This document shows, piece by piece, positions 18,464 through 27,449 of a stretch of 64,000 nt of DNA. Both the position numbers and the translations under genes were made by a program. The notes under the pieces are model-generated. The model searched no databases, was not told the origin of the DNA, and saw only the letters and a list, made by a program, of their open reading frames with translations. How positions within the stretch are numbered: position 1 is the first letter of the stretch; each line of letters begins with the position of its first letter. Source of the stretch: GH45 sp046704385. Its GTDB lineage: Bacteria; Bacteroidota; Bacteroidia; Bacteroidales; SZUA-534. The stretch is from NCBI GenBank assembly GCA_046704385.1, contig JBJKSB010000108.1, positions 18,635 through 82,634 of the forward strand. Reading direction: 5' to 3'.

Positions 18464-18650
18464 ACAAAATTCTACAATTAAAATCCATGATTTTGCTCAA
18501 TAGCAATAAGTAATTTGCTTCAATGTTACAGATATTGTTTTTCTAAATCCTTTAAATTTCGGTCACTTTTCAGCATTTGTCAAAACCTAAAGGAATTGCT
18601 ATAATTGCATCAGATTGAATGATGACTATACCGGATTTAATTAGTATTTT

Positions 18651-19049
18651 ATGAATCACAGGAGCAATATTGAGAACCTTGTAAACTACCAAAACATGGA
18701 TGTTCAAAAATTAAAACTGGACAAATTTAAAAATATCAATCTTGTTAATTTTCCACAGGAAGTTAATATGGAACTTGCCTCAACCGATTCGAATGTTGAA
18801 GTACTTATTTATTATATCGGAGTTATAGAGGATGTAAAAAGGTTTGTGGAGTTATGTCATAGCTCTAATCTTCCAAAAGATAACCGAACCATAATGATTT
18901 ATCGTAAAGGCCGTAAAGATGGCATAAATCGTGACACTATTTTCAAGCCATTTACAGAAAATGTGTACCCTGGGTTTAAATTGAAAGCCCCAATGCTATG
19001 CTCCATTTCAAATGAATTGAGTGCCTGTGTAATGTGCTATGAAAATTAA
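18651..19049 (+). CDS. Hypothetical protein
   Basis: 132 residues, no signal peptide and no TM. The part from about 45 onward (VEVLIYYIGVIEDVKRFVEL, then RTIMIYRKGRKDGINRDTIF) has the look of a small alpha/beta domain. It is faintly reminiscent of DUF3052-like proteins, where a K-G-x(3)-DINRD-like segment follows a hydrophobic strand; I would not assign it. An alternative start is the Met at 18696. It stands alone, upstream of the DUF4190 gene. Confidence 0.6.
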   Translation: MNHRSNIENLVNYQNMDVQKLKLDKFKNINLVNFPQEVNMELASTDSNVEVLIYYIGVIEDVKRFVELCHSSNLPKDNRTIMIYRKGRKDGINRDTIFKPFTENVYPGFKLKAPMLCSISNELSACVMCYEN

Positions 19050-19240
19050 ACCAATCAAACTGTTAAGTTTAGGCCAGGTTGATATCTTTTCTTAGCAAGG
19101 CTTCCATGATTCTTTTAAATTCTGAAACCAAATTATGCAATAAAAGCTTGTTAAAACTGTAACGATGGCAAAAGACTGTCGTTATTAGTATGGTATCTAT
19201 CTGATATTTTTTAATTTTATAAAACATAAAATTTACCATT

Positions 19241-19798
19241 ATGGAAAACAAACCTATGAATCAGAACAATGGACAGGGATTCGCCATCGCAAGCCTGGTA
19301 ATTGGAATTTTCGCCCTCTTATTCTCAATAATTCCCTGTGTTGGAACTTCAGCCATATTTATCGGAATAGTAGCTGTGGTTTTTGGAGCCGTTGCCCTGA
19401 CCAAAGCCACCACTCCCGATGCGCCAAAAGGGATGAGCATTGCCGGTGTTTCATTAGGCGGGTTGGCTATTTTAATAGCTATTTTCTGGCTGATATTTGT
19501 AGTTGGATCGAAAAGCCTGTTAAAAAACAAACTGGACCATGTTTCCAGATGGGCAGAACAATTCGACAACAGTTCATTCGACAATAATGACGATTTTGAT
19601 GACATGGAATCGCTCGATAATCTTGAAAATGCGCTGGATGAACTTGAAGGTGCCGTTGATAGCGCAAATACAGGCGTAAATAAAGCGGTTAACGGCGTGC
19701 ACGATGATGTAAAAAAAGCTATTGATGATGCCCGTGAGGGTATAAAAGATGCCAAATCGAAGAAAAATAAAAAAATTGCCGCGCCCGAAAAACAATAA
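19241..19798 (+). CDS. DUF4190-type membrane protein with acidic C-terminal tail
   Basis: 185 residues. The short N-terminus (Asn/Gln/Gly-rich) leads into three TM segments (about 14-35, 38-58 and 68-92), typical of DUF4190 small membrane proteins: FAIASLVIGIFALL, FIGIVAVVFGAVAL and MSIAGVSLGGLAILIA. The C-terminal half is a charged, probably helical tail (ESLDNLENALDELEGAVD, then KAIDDAREGIKDAKSKKNKK). The function is unknown. The next gene starts inside its 3' end. Confidence 0.72.
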   Translation: MENKPMNQNNGQGFAIASLVIGIFALLFSIIPCVGTSAIFIGIVAVVFGAVALTKATTPDAPKGMSIAGVSLGGLAILIAIFWLIFVVGSKSLLKNKLDHVSRWAEQFDNSSFDNNDDFDDMESLDNLENALDELEGAVDSANTGVNKAVNGVHDDVKKAIDDAREGIKDAKSKKNKKIAAPEKQ

Positions 19799-20180
19799 AT
19801 TCTTTTACAATCCCTACTTAATAGTTAACGGATTAATTGCCGGGATAATTCTGCTTATGCTGATTTATTCCGGCATTTTTTCGGCTTCAGGAATTCCTTA
19901 TCCCATACACTCCCAAACTATTGCACCTACAATTAGTACCGGCCTTTCCAGGGCATTCTCCGAAATTGTACGGTTAAATTTCGACTCCGCCAGGCAATTT
20001 AATGCTTACTCCTTACCCATTTTCCTTTTCTTTTTTATTCAGTTTTTTATTCGTATTATTATAATTCAACTTTTTTTGAGCACGAGGATTAATCAAAAGG
20101 TTATACTTTTTACCGATGTTTTGGTATCAGTTTTATTATTTTTGTGGTCGTTTGGCAACTTTATAGTTGATCAATTCTGA
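19749..20180 (+). CDS. Membrane protein, possibly DUF2752-like
   Basis: 143 residues with three TM segments. The middle part STGLSRAFSEIVRLNFDSA resembles the C-G-L-T-R-A-F region of DUF2752 proteins, but the usual CxxC cysteines are absent. Its ATG lies 50 nt inside the preceding DUF4190 gene, in another frame. No later in-frame ATG precedes the first TM, so the overlap is probably real, giving a basic N-terminus (MPNRRKIKKLPRPKNNK). The function is unknown. Confidence 0.55.
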   Translation: MPNRRKIKKLPRPKNNKFFYNPYLIVNGLIAGIILLMLIYSGIFSASGIPYPIHSQTIAPTISTGLSRAFSEIVRLNFDSARQFNAYSLPIFLFFFIQFFIRIIIIQLFLSTRINQKVILFTDVLVSVLLFLWSFGNFIVDQF

Positions 20181-20196
20181 CAAAATGGGTAGGATT

Positions 20197-20727
20197 ATGA
20201 ATGAAAAATACAAAAAGGCTAATGTGTTGATAGTTGTATTATCAACTATTTTATTTTTGAGTTGTGAAAATAATTTAAAGAAGGAAGTAGTTGAAACTTT
20301 TAACGATGGTTCCCCCAAAAAAGTACAGTACTATTCCTTAAACGAAAAAACCAAAGAAGTAGTTAAGGAAATACAGTATTACGAAAATGGTAGAAAAAAA
20401 TATGTGGGTTTTTATAAAAATAACCAAAAAGACGGAAAATGGATTTTTTGGTTCGAAAATGGAAAGAAATGGAGTGAAGGGTATTTTTTACAAGGGTTAA
20501 GAACAGGAAAAGCCATGGTTTATCATGAAAATGGCAAACTTTTTTACGAGGGAGAATATCTCGAAGGTAAGAAAAATGGCAAATGGACCTTTTTTAACCA
20601 TGAGGGCAATAAAGTAAATGTAGTAGTATTTAACAATGGGGCAATTGTAAGCCAAACTAACAAAAACGAAACAGTTAATCCCCAGATAAAAACGAGGTTT
20701 TCAAAACCTAAAAAATCTAATCAGTAA
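20197..20727 (+). CDS. MORN-repeat (YwqK-like) lipoprotein
   Basis: 177 residues from the ATG at 20197, chosen because it gives a compact lipoprotein signal (NVLIVVLSTILFLSC, lipobox Cys at about 22). In-frame ATG 20185 and TTG 20167 lie upstream. The mature part contains about five MORN-variant repeats: YYENGRKKYVGFY, WFENGKKWSEGYF and YHENGKLFYEGEY, each followed by KDGKW- or KNGKW-type turns. Such proteins are often labelled toxin-antitoxin YwqK antitoxins, but no toxin is visible here. It is the gene just upstream of arginine deiminase. Confidence 0.78.
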   Translation: MNEKYKKANVLIVVLSTILFLSCENNLKKEVVETFNDGSPKKVQYYSLNEKTKEVVKEIQYYENGRKKYVGFYKNNQKDGKWIFWFENGKKWSEGYFLQGLRTGKAMVYHENGKLFYEGEYLEGKKNGKWTFFNHEGNKVNVVVFNNGAIVSQTNKNETVNPQIKTRFSKPKKSNQ

Positions 20728-20734
20728 AAATCAG

Positions 20735-21997
20735 ATGACAAACGAAAATATACCAGTACAGGTTTCGTCTGAAATTGGCGAACTTGAAGCTGTAATTGTA
20801 CATACTCCCGGTCAGGAAGTTGAAAATATGACACCTGAAAATGCCGAAAGAGCTTTGTATAGCGACATTTTAAACCTGGCTGTGGCTCAAAAAGAATACA
20901 GCCAGTTTAAAGGAGTATTGGAAAAACACAGCAGGGTTTTTGAGCTTAAGGACTTGCTTAATGAAATTCTTGGTATTGATGAAGTAAAGAAGAAACTTAT
21001 TGATGAGATTTTCTTTTATGAAAAAGTAAACGACAGTAAAGAGTTTTTATTGGGCCTACCCGCCAAAGAGTTATCGCGTCAGCTTATTGAAGGGGTAATC
21101 ATGAAAAAGGACAATTTAACCCGGTTTTTCAACCAGGAAAGATACTCCTTACGCCCATTGCACAATTTCTTTTTTATGCGCGATGCTTCCATGTCGGTAA
21201 ATCAGAATGTATTAATTGGACGTATGGCGAGCCAGGTCAGAGACCGGGAAACCAGGATTATGGAAGCTATATTCGATCATCACCCGATTTTTACAACAAA
21301 AACCATAAATGCTGCCCGTTTTGACAATTTCGACCCCAACATTACCATTGAAGGTGGCGATGTACTGGTTGCACGAGAAGATGTACTCATCATCGGCACC
21401 GGTTTAAGAACTTCATCGCAGGGAATTGACTTTATTCTGGAACAGCTGAAAACCCGTGGTACCGTTAAACATATCCTGGTGCAGGAATTGCCTGATTCTC
21501 CTGAATCATTTATACATCTTGATATGGTTTTTACTTTTCTGGATACCAACAAGTGCATGGTTTATGAGCCGATATTATTACAACCTAACAAGTACAGAAC
21601 CGTTCATATACAAATTGAAAATAATAAAGTGCAAATTAAGACCGTACCCAATTTGCTGGCGGTGTTGAAAGAGCTGGGAATTGACCTGGAACCGGTTTCC
21701 TGCGGAGGGAAAGGCGACCCTTGGACAATGGACAGAGAGCAATGGCACAGCGGGGCCAATTTTTTTGCTATGGCTCCGGGAAAAGTTATAGGATATGCCA
21801 GAAACGTTTATACCATGGATGAGATGCATAAGCACGGTTTCGAAATTATAAAAGCTACGGATATTTTAAAAAACAACATTAATCTTAATGATTATCATAA
21901 ATACGTAGTAACAATTGATGGCGCTGAACTGGCAAGAGGTGGCGGCGGGGCACGTTGTATGTCGATGCCTGTTCGAAGAAAACCGGTAAATTGGTAA
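20735..21997 (+). CDS. arcA: Arginine deiminase
   Basis: 420 residues, the usual ADI length. It hydrolyses arginine to citrulline and ammonia. The guanidino-group machinery is complete: FMRDAS (about 149), EGGDV (about 211), an HxD motif in SFIHLDMVFTFLD, and the nucleophile Cys408 in GGGGARCMSMPVRR. The first strand SEIGELEAVIVHTPG is also characteristic. No ornithine carbamoyltransferase (arcB) or carbamate kinase (arcC) lies in this window, so the ATP-yielding part of the pathway is elsewhere or absent. Confidence 0.96.
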   Translation: MTNENIPVQVSSEIGELEAVIVHTPGQEVENMTPENAERALYSDILNLAVAQKEYSQFKGVLEKHSRVFELKDLLNEILGIDEVKKKLIDEIFFYEKVNDSKEFLLGLPAKELSRQLIEGVIMKKDNLTRFFNQERYSLRPLHNFFFMRDASMSVNQNVLIGRMASQVRDRETRIMEAIFDHHPIFTTKTINAARFDNFDPNITIEGGDVLVAREDVLIIGTGLRTSSQGIDFILEQLKTRGTVKHILVQELPDSPESFIHLDMVFTFLDTNKCMVYEPILLQPNKYRTVHIQIENNKVQIKTVPNLLAVLKELGIDLEPVSCGGKGDPWTMDREQWHSGANFFAMAPGKVIGYARNVYTMDEMHKHGFEIIKATDILKNNINLNDYHKYVVTIDGAELARGGGGARCMSMPVRRKPVNW

Positions 21998-22042
21998 AAA
22001 CTATTCGTTTATTATTTTAAATGCCAGGCATTTAATCCAAAA

Positions 22043-22600
22043 ATGAAAAATCAAAACATGAGGAAACTTAAAAACGAAGAATTAGGAAGGCTATCGGTTG
22101 AAGAGTATAAGGATACTGCAAAAACACCCATAGCCGTAATTCTCGATAATGTGCGAAGTTTAAACAATATTGGCTCGGTATTCCGTACCGGTGACGGGTT
22201 TTGCATTGAACAAATTTACCTTTGCGGAATTACCGGAACACCCCCAAATAAAGAAATTCATAAAACAGCCCTTGGAGCTACTGAATCGGTAACCTGGCAT
22301 TATGAAAATGAGACACTTAAGGCGATTCAAAATCTTAGACATGATGGATATAAAATAATATCAATTGAGCAGGTTGAAAATAGTGTAAGTCTTGAAAAAT
22401 TTGAAGTGTTACAAAATGAAAAATATGCCCTTATTTTTGGTAACGAAGTTAAAGGCGTGGATCAAAAAGTGGTAGATGCCTCCGATTTCTGTATTGAAAT
22501 TCCTCAATTTGGAACCAAACATTCTTTTAATATCTCAATCAGTGTGGGTATTGTACTATGGGAACTTTTTAAACAATTAAATTTTGTTAAAAAACCATAG
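22043..22600 (+). CDS. SpoU/TrmH-family RNA 2'-O-methyltransferase
   Basis: 185 residues. The SPOUT motifs are present: motif 1 VILDNVRSLNNIGSVFRTGD, motif 2 YALIFGNEVKGVDQ and motif 3 FNISISVGIVLWELFK. These form the trefoil-knot SAM site. The protein is short, with no N-terminal extension, which is typical of TrmH/TrmL-like tRNA ribose methylases. The substrate is unassigned. It is 45 nt downstream of arcA on the same strand. An alternative start is the Met at residue 6. Confidence 0.9.
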   Translation: MKNQNMRKLKNEELGRLSVEEYKDTAKTPIAVILDNVRSLNNIGSVFRTGDGFCIEQIYLCGITGTPPNKEIHKTALGATESVTWHYENETLKAIQNLRHDGYKIISIEQVENSVSLEKFEVLQNEKYALIFGNEVKGVDQKVVDASDFCIEIPQFGTKHSFNISISVGIVLWELFKQLNFVKKP

Positions 22601-22663
22601 AAATAGTTATATTCATTGATTGTTTTTTTTGGAAGAAACTATTTAACTTCAAAATAAGTGCTT

Positions 22664-24214
22664 ATGAAACTGATTACCCCTTTTTTAATCGTTTTAACTC
22701 TTTCAGTGAATTTGAAAGCTCAGAAAACGAAAATTGACAATAGTAAGTACCCACCTCTGGTTACCTTTTCTGCAGAGCAAGACCATGCCAACATGATGCA
22801 GCAGCTGGGAATAAAAGCCTTGCGTCCAGGCCCAAATGGTAACGAATCGGCACCCAACCATGCGAATTATGATGAATCAAAGGCCAATCCCTGCCCGGAA
22901 TTACCAGACATTCTCACTACAAATAAAGGTAAAAAAGTAACTACCCCTGAAATGTGGTGGAATATACGCCGGCCAGAAATTGTTGAAGGGTTGGAACAGG
23001 AAGTATACGGAAAACTGCCGAAAAATATTCCTGAAGTTAAGTGGGAAGTTGAAATAACAGATTATGAACGCCTTGGATTTACACCAGTAATTGCTAAAAA
23101 AATTGTTGGTCATGTCGATAATAGTTCTTATCCTCTAATTGATGTAAATATCAATATGATGCTTGTTGTACCGCGCAATGTAAAAGGTCCTGTTCCCGTT
23201 CTAATGATGTTTGGCCGGCCTTCATTTCCGGCACCTGCCCAGCCTTCCATCGAAGATTTAGATAAAATCAACAAGGCATTTAAAGAAATACTTATAAAAA
23301 ATAACCCGGAGTTGGAAGAGGTTTTTAAAAATTGCCCGGCCTATGAGCCCATAAAACGTGAAGATCCCTGGGCCTATTTTATACAACATCGCAACCAGGA
23401 ACCTACTCCTACTGAACGATTACTGGCAGCAGGCTGGGGATATGTAACCATTGATCCAAACAGTATTCAGGCTGACAACGGAGCCGGACTAACAAGAGGA
23501 ATTATCGGCCTGGTAAATAAGGGACAGCCCCGGAAACCGGATGATTGGGGATCGCTTCGGGCCTGGGCTTGGGGTGCAGCACGCGGATTGGATTACCTTG
23601 AAACTGATTCACTGGTAGATGCCAAAAAAGTGGGTATCGAAGGCGTATCACGCTATGGAAAAGCTGCTTTAATAACACTGGCTTTTGAACCACGTTTTGC
23701 TGTTGGCCTGATCGGATCATCCGGTAAAGGAGGCGCAACACTTCATCGCCGCGTTTTTGGTGAAGCTGTTGAAAGTCTTACCGGAACAGGTGAATATCAC
23801 TGGATGGCAGGGAATTACTTAAAATATGGTGCTTCGGATGCAACTTTTGGCAGCAAAACAGGTTGTGATCTTACGGTTGATTCGCACGAATTAATTGCTT
23901 TGTGCGCGCCCCGTCTTGCTTTCATTAGCTATGGTGTTCCTGAGCAGGGCGATGCCAAGTGGTTGGATCACAAAGGTAGTTATATGGCAACAGTTGCCGC
24001 AGGAGCCGTTTACAAGTTGCTGGGTGCAAAAGACCTTGGTGTTTCCAACGACTATATGAAAGAAGAAATGCCTCCTGTGTTAACCGGATTACTTGATGGA
24101 CAACTCGCCTGGCGGCAACACGATGGAGGTCATACTGATGCTCCGAATTTTGAATATTTCATTCCATGGGCCAGTAAATTCCTAAGTTATGAAAAAGTTC
24201 CGGCAAGGAGATAA
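22664..24214 (+). CDS. Exported CE15-type (glucuronoyl) esterase-like alpha/beta hydrolase
   Basis: 516 residues from the ATG at 22664. The upstream GTG at 22658 adds two residues. A Sec signal peptide (MKLITPFLIVLTLSVNLKAQ) precedes an alpha/beta-hydrolase of the CE15/acetyl-xylan-esterase-like group. The nucleophile motif is GVSRYGKAA, close to the CE15 consensus GCSRxGKxA. A large WAWGAARGLDYLE segment precedes it, and the likely catalytic His is in QHDGGHTDAPNFEYF. Family members cleave ester links between lignin and glucuronoxylan; the substrate here is unproven. No CAZyme cluster is seen around it. Confidence 0.85.
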   Translation: MKLITPFLIVLTLSVNLKAQKTKIDNSKYPPLVTFSAEQDHANMMQQLGIKALRPGPNGNESAPNHANYDESKANPCPELPDILTTNKGKKVTTPEMWWNIRRPEIVEGLEQEVYGKLPKNIPEVKWEVEITDYERLGFTPVIAKKIVGHVDNSSYPLIDVNINMMLVVPRNVKGPVPVLMMFGRPSFPAPAQPSIEDLDKINKAFKEILIKNNPELEEVFKNCPAYEPIKREDPWAYFIQHRNQEPTPTERLLAAGWGYVTIDPNSIQADNGAGLTRGIIGLVNKGQPRKPDDWGSLRAWAWGAARGLDYLETDSLVDAKKVGIEGVSRYGKAALITLAFEPRFAVGLIGSSGKGGATLHRRVFGEAVESLTGTGEYHWMAGNYLKYGASDATFGSKTGCDLTVDSHELIALCAPRLAFISYGVPEQGDAKWLDHKGSYMATVAAGAVYKLLGAKDLGVSNDYMKEEMPPVLTGLLDGQLAWRQHDGGHTDAPNFEYFIPWASKFLSYEKVPARR

Positions 24215-24280
24215 TTCGATTAATATGGTTATTTTAAAATAAATCATTTATTTGGAAAAATGGAATATTATGAAAGATCC

Positions 24281-24320
24281 ATTTTTCCATTTTTCCATTT
24301 TTCCATTTTTCCATTTTTCC
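24281..24320. repeat. 8-bp tandem repeat (ATTTTTCC)x5
   Basis: Five perfect copies of ATTTTTCC lie in the gap between the esterase gene and the convergent yjjG-like gene. A related run (CCATTTTTCCAATTTTCC) occurs near 13471. The upstream TTTGGAAAAATGG (about 24251) is complementary to the repeat and could form a hairpin. Slipped-strand length variation is possible. Confidence 0.85.
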
Positions 24321-24379
24321 AACAAAAAACAGACTGAATTTTGACAAAATATGAGGTTTGCTTTTCTGGCCTGACACCT

Positions 24380-25069
24380 TTATAATATTTCCTGTATCTC
24401 CTTCAAACTTTTTATTTCATAGGTTGTCTGAACCTCGTGAGTCAACCCTTCAGGATTAAAAAAAACCGTATCCATCCCAAAATTCCGGGCTCCCCTAATA
24501 TCACTATCAAGGTCATCACCAATCATTATGCTTTCACTTTTCCGGGAATTTACTGTTTTAAGAGCATATTCAAATATTTTGACATTGGGTTTCTGATATC
24601 CGGCTTCTTCGGAAGTTATCATCTTATCAAAAAAAGGTTCCAGTTTACTTTCGCGAATTTTGATAACCTGAACCTCAGCAAATCCATTGGTAAGTAAGAA
24701 AAGCCGATACCCTTTTTGTTTTAAATATTCCAGTGTTTCAATGGCATAAGGAAATAATTGCGTTTTATAAGGACTGTTTTTGATATAATCATCTCCGAAT
24801 TTTGCTGCCAGCCCGTTAACTTTTATACCCATTTGATCAAAAGTATCTGCGAATCGCTTGGTACGCAAAACATCTTTTGCAACTTCCCCATTACGATATT
24901 TCAGCCATAAAGCATCATTGATTCTATGATACCATTCCAAAAATTCCTTAAACCGGTATAATATTTCAGGAACCTGTTCCGATATCAAGTCAAATAAAGT
25001 CTGTTCGGCATTGGTTTCAAAATCCCATAAGGTATTATCAAGATCAAAATAAATATTTCTATAGGCCAT
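24380..25069 (-). CDS. yjjG: YjjG-family noncanonical pyrimidine nucleotidase (HAD superfamily)
   Basis: 229 residues. HAD motif I is IYFDLDNTLWDFETNA (nucleophile Asp and the +2 Asp), motif II LFLLTNGFA, motif III the Lys of YQKPNVKIFEYAL, and motif IV MIGDDLDSDIRGARN. The cap domain, length and sequence fit the YjjG subfamily, which dephosphorylates noncanonical pyrimidine nucleotides in house-cleaning. It is a single gene, convergent with the CE15 esterase gene and divergent from the next plus-strand operon. Confidence 0.9.
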   Translation of the reverse strand: MAYRNIYFDLDNTLWDFETNAEQTLFDLISEQVPEILYRFKEFLEWYHRINDALWLKYRNGEVAKDVLRTKRFADTFDQMGIKVNGLAAKFGDDYIKNSPYKTQLFPYAIETLEYLKQKGYRLFLLTNGFAEVQVIKIRESKLEPFFDKMITSEEAGYQKPNVKIFEYALKTVNSRKSESIMIGDDLDSDIRGARNFGMDTVFFNPEGLTHEVQTTYEIKSLKEIQEIL

Positions 25070-25282
25070 TTGTGAAGATTTGCATTCGTTAATAAAATGT
25101 AAATACCTGTTAAAGTTTGGTTAAACTCCTTTAAAGCATTAAAAATTAGCATATTTTTAAAACCTGTATTCGTGCTGGTGCAAAAGTAGAAAATACAAAT
25201 CAGGAATTAAAAAATAAACTTGCGCGTTTCAATAGTAAAACAACCAAAATTGCAATTAATACGTCGTAACTTACAATAAAAA

Positions 25283-25290
25283 TAAATTTG
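25283..25290 (+). promoter_or_regulatory. -7 promoter box (TAAATTTG)
   Basis: TAAATTTG matches the Bacteroidota -7 consensus and lies 20 nt before the TTG start at 25310. This supports that non-ATG start. I see no strong -33 TTTG at the expected distance. Confidence 0.4.
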
Positions 25291-25309
25291 ACTTAAAACA
25301 ACCGGCGCT

Positions 25310-26101
25310 TTGAGAACAATTTACATAACATTTTTTCTTCTTTTAGGGTTAACCATTCCCGGGCATAGCCAGGTTGATTCTTTGCCCATACGTTTAGCCG
25401 GGGTAATTTATTCCAGTGACAGTTCGTTAAATACTCCTTTTGTAAATATCATTAATTACCGGACAGGTACGGGTGTTATTTCTGATTCGCTTGGCCATTT
25501 TAAAACCCAAATGTTAAAGTCCGATTCACTGGTATTTAAATGCCTGGGATTTGAAGATAATACGTTCAAATTACCCGACACCGTAAATACTACAGTGTTA
25601 TTTGTCACCATCAGGTTAACATCCACTTCATACTATCTTGATGTAGTCGACATTTATGCTCTTAGCAGGATAAACCAGTTCCGGTACGATTTTAAAAATT
25701 TACCTTTACCAACTGACGACTGGGAACAGCAATTAATAATTCCGGGAGTTACCAAAAGCAGGTATAGCTGGATTCATGAAGATGAAAAATTTAATCCGAA
25801 AAAAACCTTCGACGGCCCTATTTCAGCACTTTATTATAAGTATAGTGCCGAGGGTAAAAGCTTGCAAAAACTCGCAGAACTTATTAATGATGAACCCGGC
25901 GATAAAATCATTGATGAAAAATTCAATATGCAAATGCTTTCGGAATTTACCGGCTATACCGGTGATACCCTCATCGCCTTTAACCTGTTTTTAAATTTCA
26001 GCAGGTCGTATCTTCTTTCGAATGATGGCTACACCATTTTTGTAGAAGTTAAACGACGCATTCCTGAATTCGAAAAAAAGTATTTTAACAAAGAAGATTA
26101 A
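25310..26101 (+). CDS. Exported carboxypeptidase-regulatory-like domain protein
   Basis: 263 residues from a TTG start; this is the only start that keeps the signal peptide (RTIYITFFLLLGLTIPGHSQ). Residues about 25-110 form a CarboxypepD_reg-like/CNA-B-like domain (LAGVIYSSDSSLNTPFVNI, GVISDSLGHFKTQ, LVFKCLGFEDNTF), as found at the N-terminus of many Bacteroidota outer-membrane proteins. The C-terminal half (FKNLPLPTDDWEQQL onward) is of unknown function. It is the first gene of a plus-strand run including the GWxTD lipoprotein and rlmB. Confidence 0.75.
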   Translation: MRTIYITFFLLLGLTIPGHSQVDSLPIRLAGVIYSSDSSLNTPFVNIINYRTGTGVISDSLGHFKTQMLKSDSLVFKCLGFEDNTFKLPDTVNTTVLFVTIRLTSTSYYLDVVDIYALSRINQFRYDFKNLPLPTDDWEQQLIIPGVTKSRYSWIHEDEKFNPKKTFDGPISALYYKYSAEGKSLQKLAELINDEPGDKIIDEKFNMQMLSEFTGYTGDTLIAFNLFLNFSRSYLLSNDGYTIFVEVKRRIPEFEKKYFNKED

Positions 26102-26145
26102 GGTTAAATTTTTTAATTTCAGCAAATCCCAGTAATATTGTTACC

Positions 26146-27438
26146 ATGACAAATTGGTTAAAACAAATAATTAATAAAAACCGTGTCGTGGCAATAATAG
26201 CCATTGTTCTGACAGCATTGGTAATTTCCTGCGTAACCGTCTACGAGACCATCAGCAACAGGAATTTTGCCGATCAATATAATCCCACTGAACGAAAATT
26301 GCATCCCGAGTATGCGGTTTACCAGCGATCAGCCAACGATATCCGTTTGTATTTCCGCTTTTTCCCTAAAGAATTATGGTTTGTGATACCCGAAGGGGAC
26401 TCCATAAAAAAAGCACACGCCAGCCTGTTTTTCAGAATTACTAATAGTTATACGGGTACCCGGATTATTGATAGCATGACAACCAACTTCAATATGAAAG
26501 GGAATCCCCGCCCCCAGTTTTTAGGATATGTTTCCCTTAAAATTCCCGATGACGGAAAGTATGTTATCGAAGTTTTCTTAACTGATCTTAATGCCCGACA
26601 AACCGTATCAACGGTTATCGATTATGAGAAAAAGACCGGCGGTAATGCCTCCGGTTTTATGTTTATTTCACAATACGGTAATCCGTTGTTCTATCCGTAT
26701 TGTTCGGTCAATGATACCTTTAGGGTCCGAAGTGAAATGTTCAGTTCAAAGCAGTTGCTGGTATCATATTATAAACCGGACCGGGAGTTACCTGAACCAC
26801 CAGATGTCCCACAAACTATTTTGCTGGAACCCCAACCCGTCGATTCAACCTGGAAAGTTGCCAACAGGGATACAGCCCTGTTTTCCTTTAAAAAAGAGGG
26901 AATTTACTTTTTTGCCAATTCCGGCGGAATAATAGGAAAACCCTTTGTATGCAGCAATACTTATTTCCCTTACCAAAAAACTCCTGAAGTATTGCTGCGA
27001 CCACTTGCTTATTTATGTACACCAAAGGAAATGAAACATCTGGAAGCTTTTGAATCGCCCAAGCAAGCCGTTGATTCTTTTTGGATAAAAACCACGAACG
27101 ATTTGGACAAAGCACGTGAATTGATTCGCATATTTTATAACCGGGTGCAGCTTACCAATTATTACTTTACCGATTACAAGGAAGGTTGGCTTACCGACCG
27201 GGGAATGATTTTTTTAATATGCGGTGCCCCTTCAGTTATTACAAAAACCGACGAAGGGGAATATTGGAAGTATGGCAAAGGAAATGACGAAACAACCAAA
27301 TTCTTTTTTTATCGTGAAGCCCATCCTGTTTTTGGAACAACCTACATTTTGGAGCGTTCCGACTTATATTCGCGCATGTGGTATAACGCCATCTCAACCT
27401 GGCGCGACGGCCGTGTTTTCTCCTTAACTCCACAATAA
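26146..27438 (+). CDS. GWxTD-domain lipoprotein
   Basis: 430 residues. The signal helix ends in LVISC (lipobox Cys at about 29). The C-terminal part contains the defining motif KEGWLTDRGMIFLICGAP (about 347-364). GWxTD proteins are common in Bacteroidota and other phyla, mostly exported, with unknown function. The central region is beta-rich. It sits 44 nt after the carboxypeptidase-regulatory-like gene and 11 nt before rlmB, so one operon is likely. Confidence 0.85.
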   Translation: MTNWLKQIINKNRVVAIIAIVLTALVISCVTVYETISNRNFADQYNPTERKLHPEYAVYQRSANDIRLYFRFFPKELWFVIPEGDSIKKAHASLFFRITNSYTGTRIIDSMTTNFNMKGNPRPQFLGYVSLKIPDDGKYVIEVFLTDLNARQTVSTVIDYEKKTGGNASGFMFISQYGNPLFYPYCSVNDTFRVRSEMFSSKQLLVSYYKPDRELPEPPDVPQTILLEPQPVDSTWKVANRDTALFSFKKEGIYFFANSGGIIGKPFVCSNTYFPYQKTPEVLLRPLAYLCTPKEMKHLEAFESPKQAVDSFWIKTTNDLDKARELIRIFYNRVQLTNYYFTDYKEGWLTDRGMIFLICGAPSVITKTDEGEYWKYGKGNDETTKFFFYREAHPVFGTTYILERSDLYSRMWYNAISTWRDGRVFSLTPQ

Positions 27439-27449
27439 AACTTAAAAAT

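Noticed and set aside
19261..19755. Minus-strand frame of 164 codons
   Set aside because: It is antisense to the DUF4190 gene, Ser/Ala-rich, and without recognisable features.
20197..20727. Toxin-antitoxin antitoxin (YwqK) function
   Set aside because: Only MORN-like repeats and a lipobox are seen; no partner toxin is adjacent, so the name reflects family labelling only.
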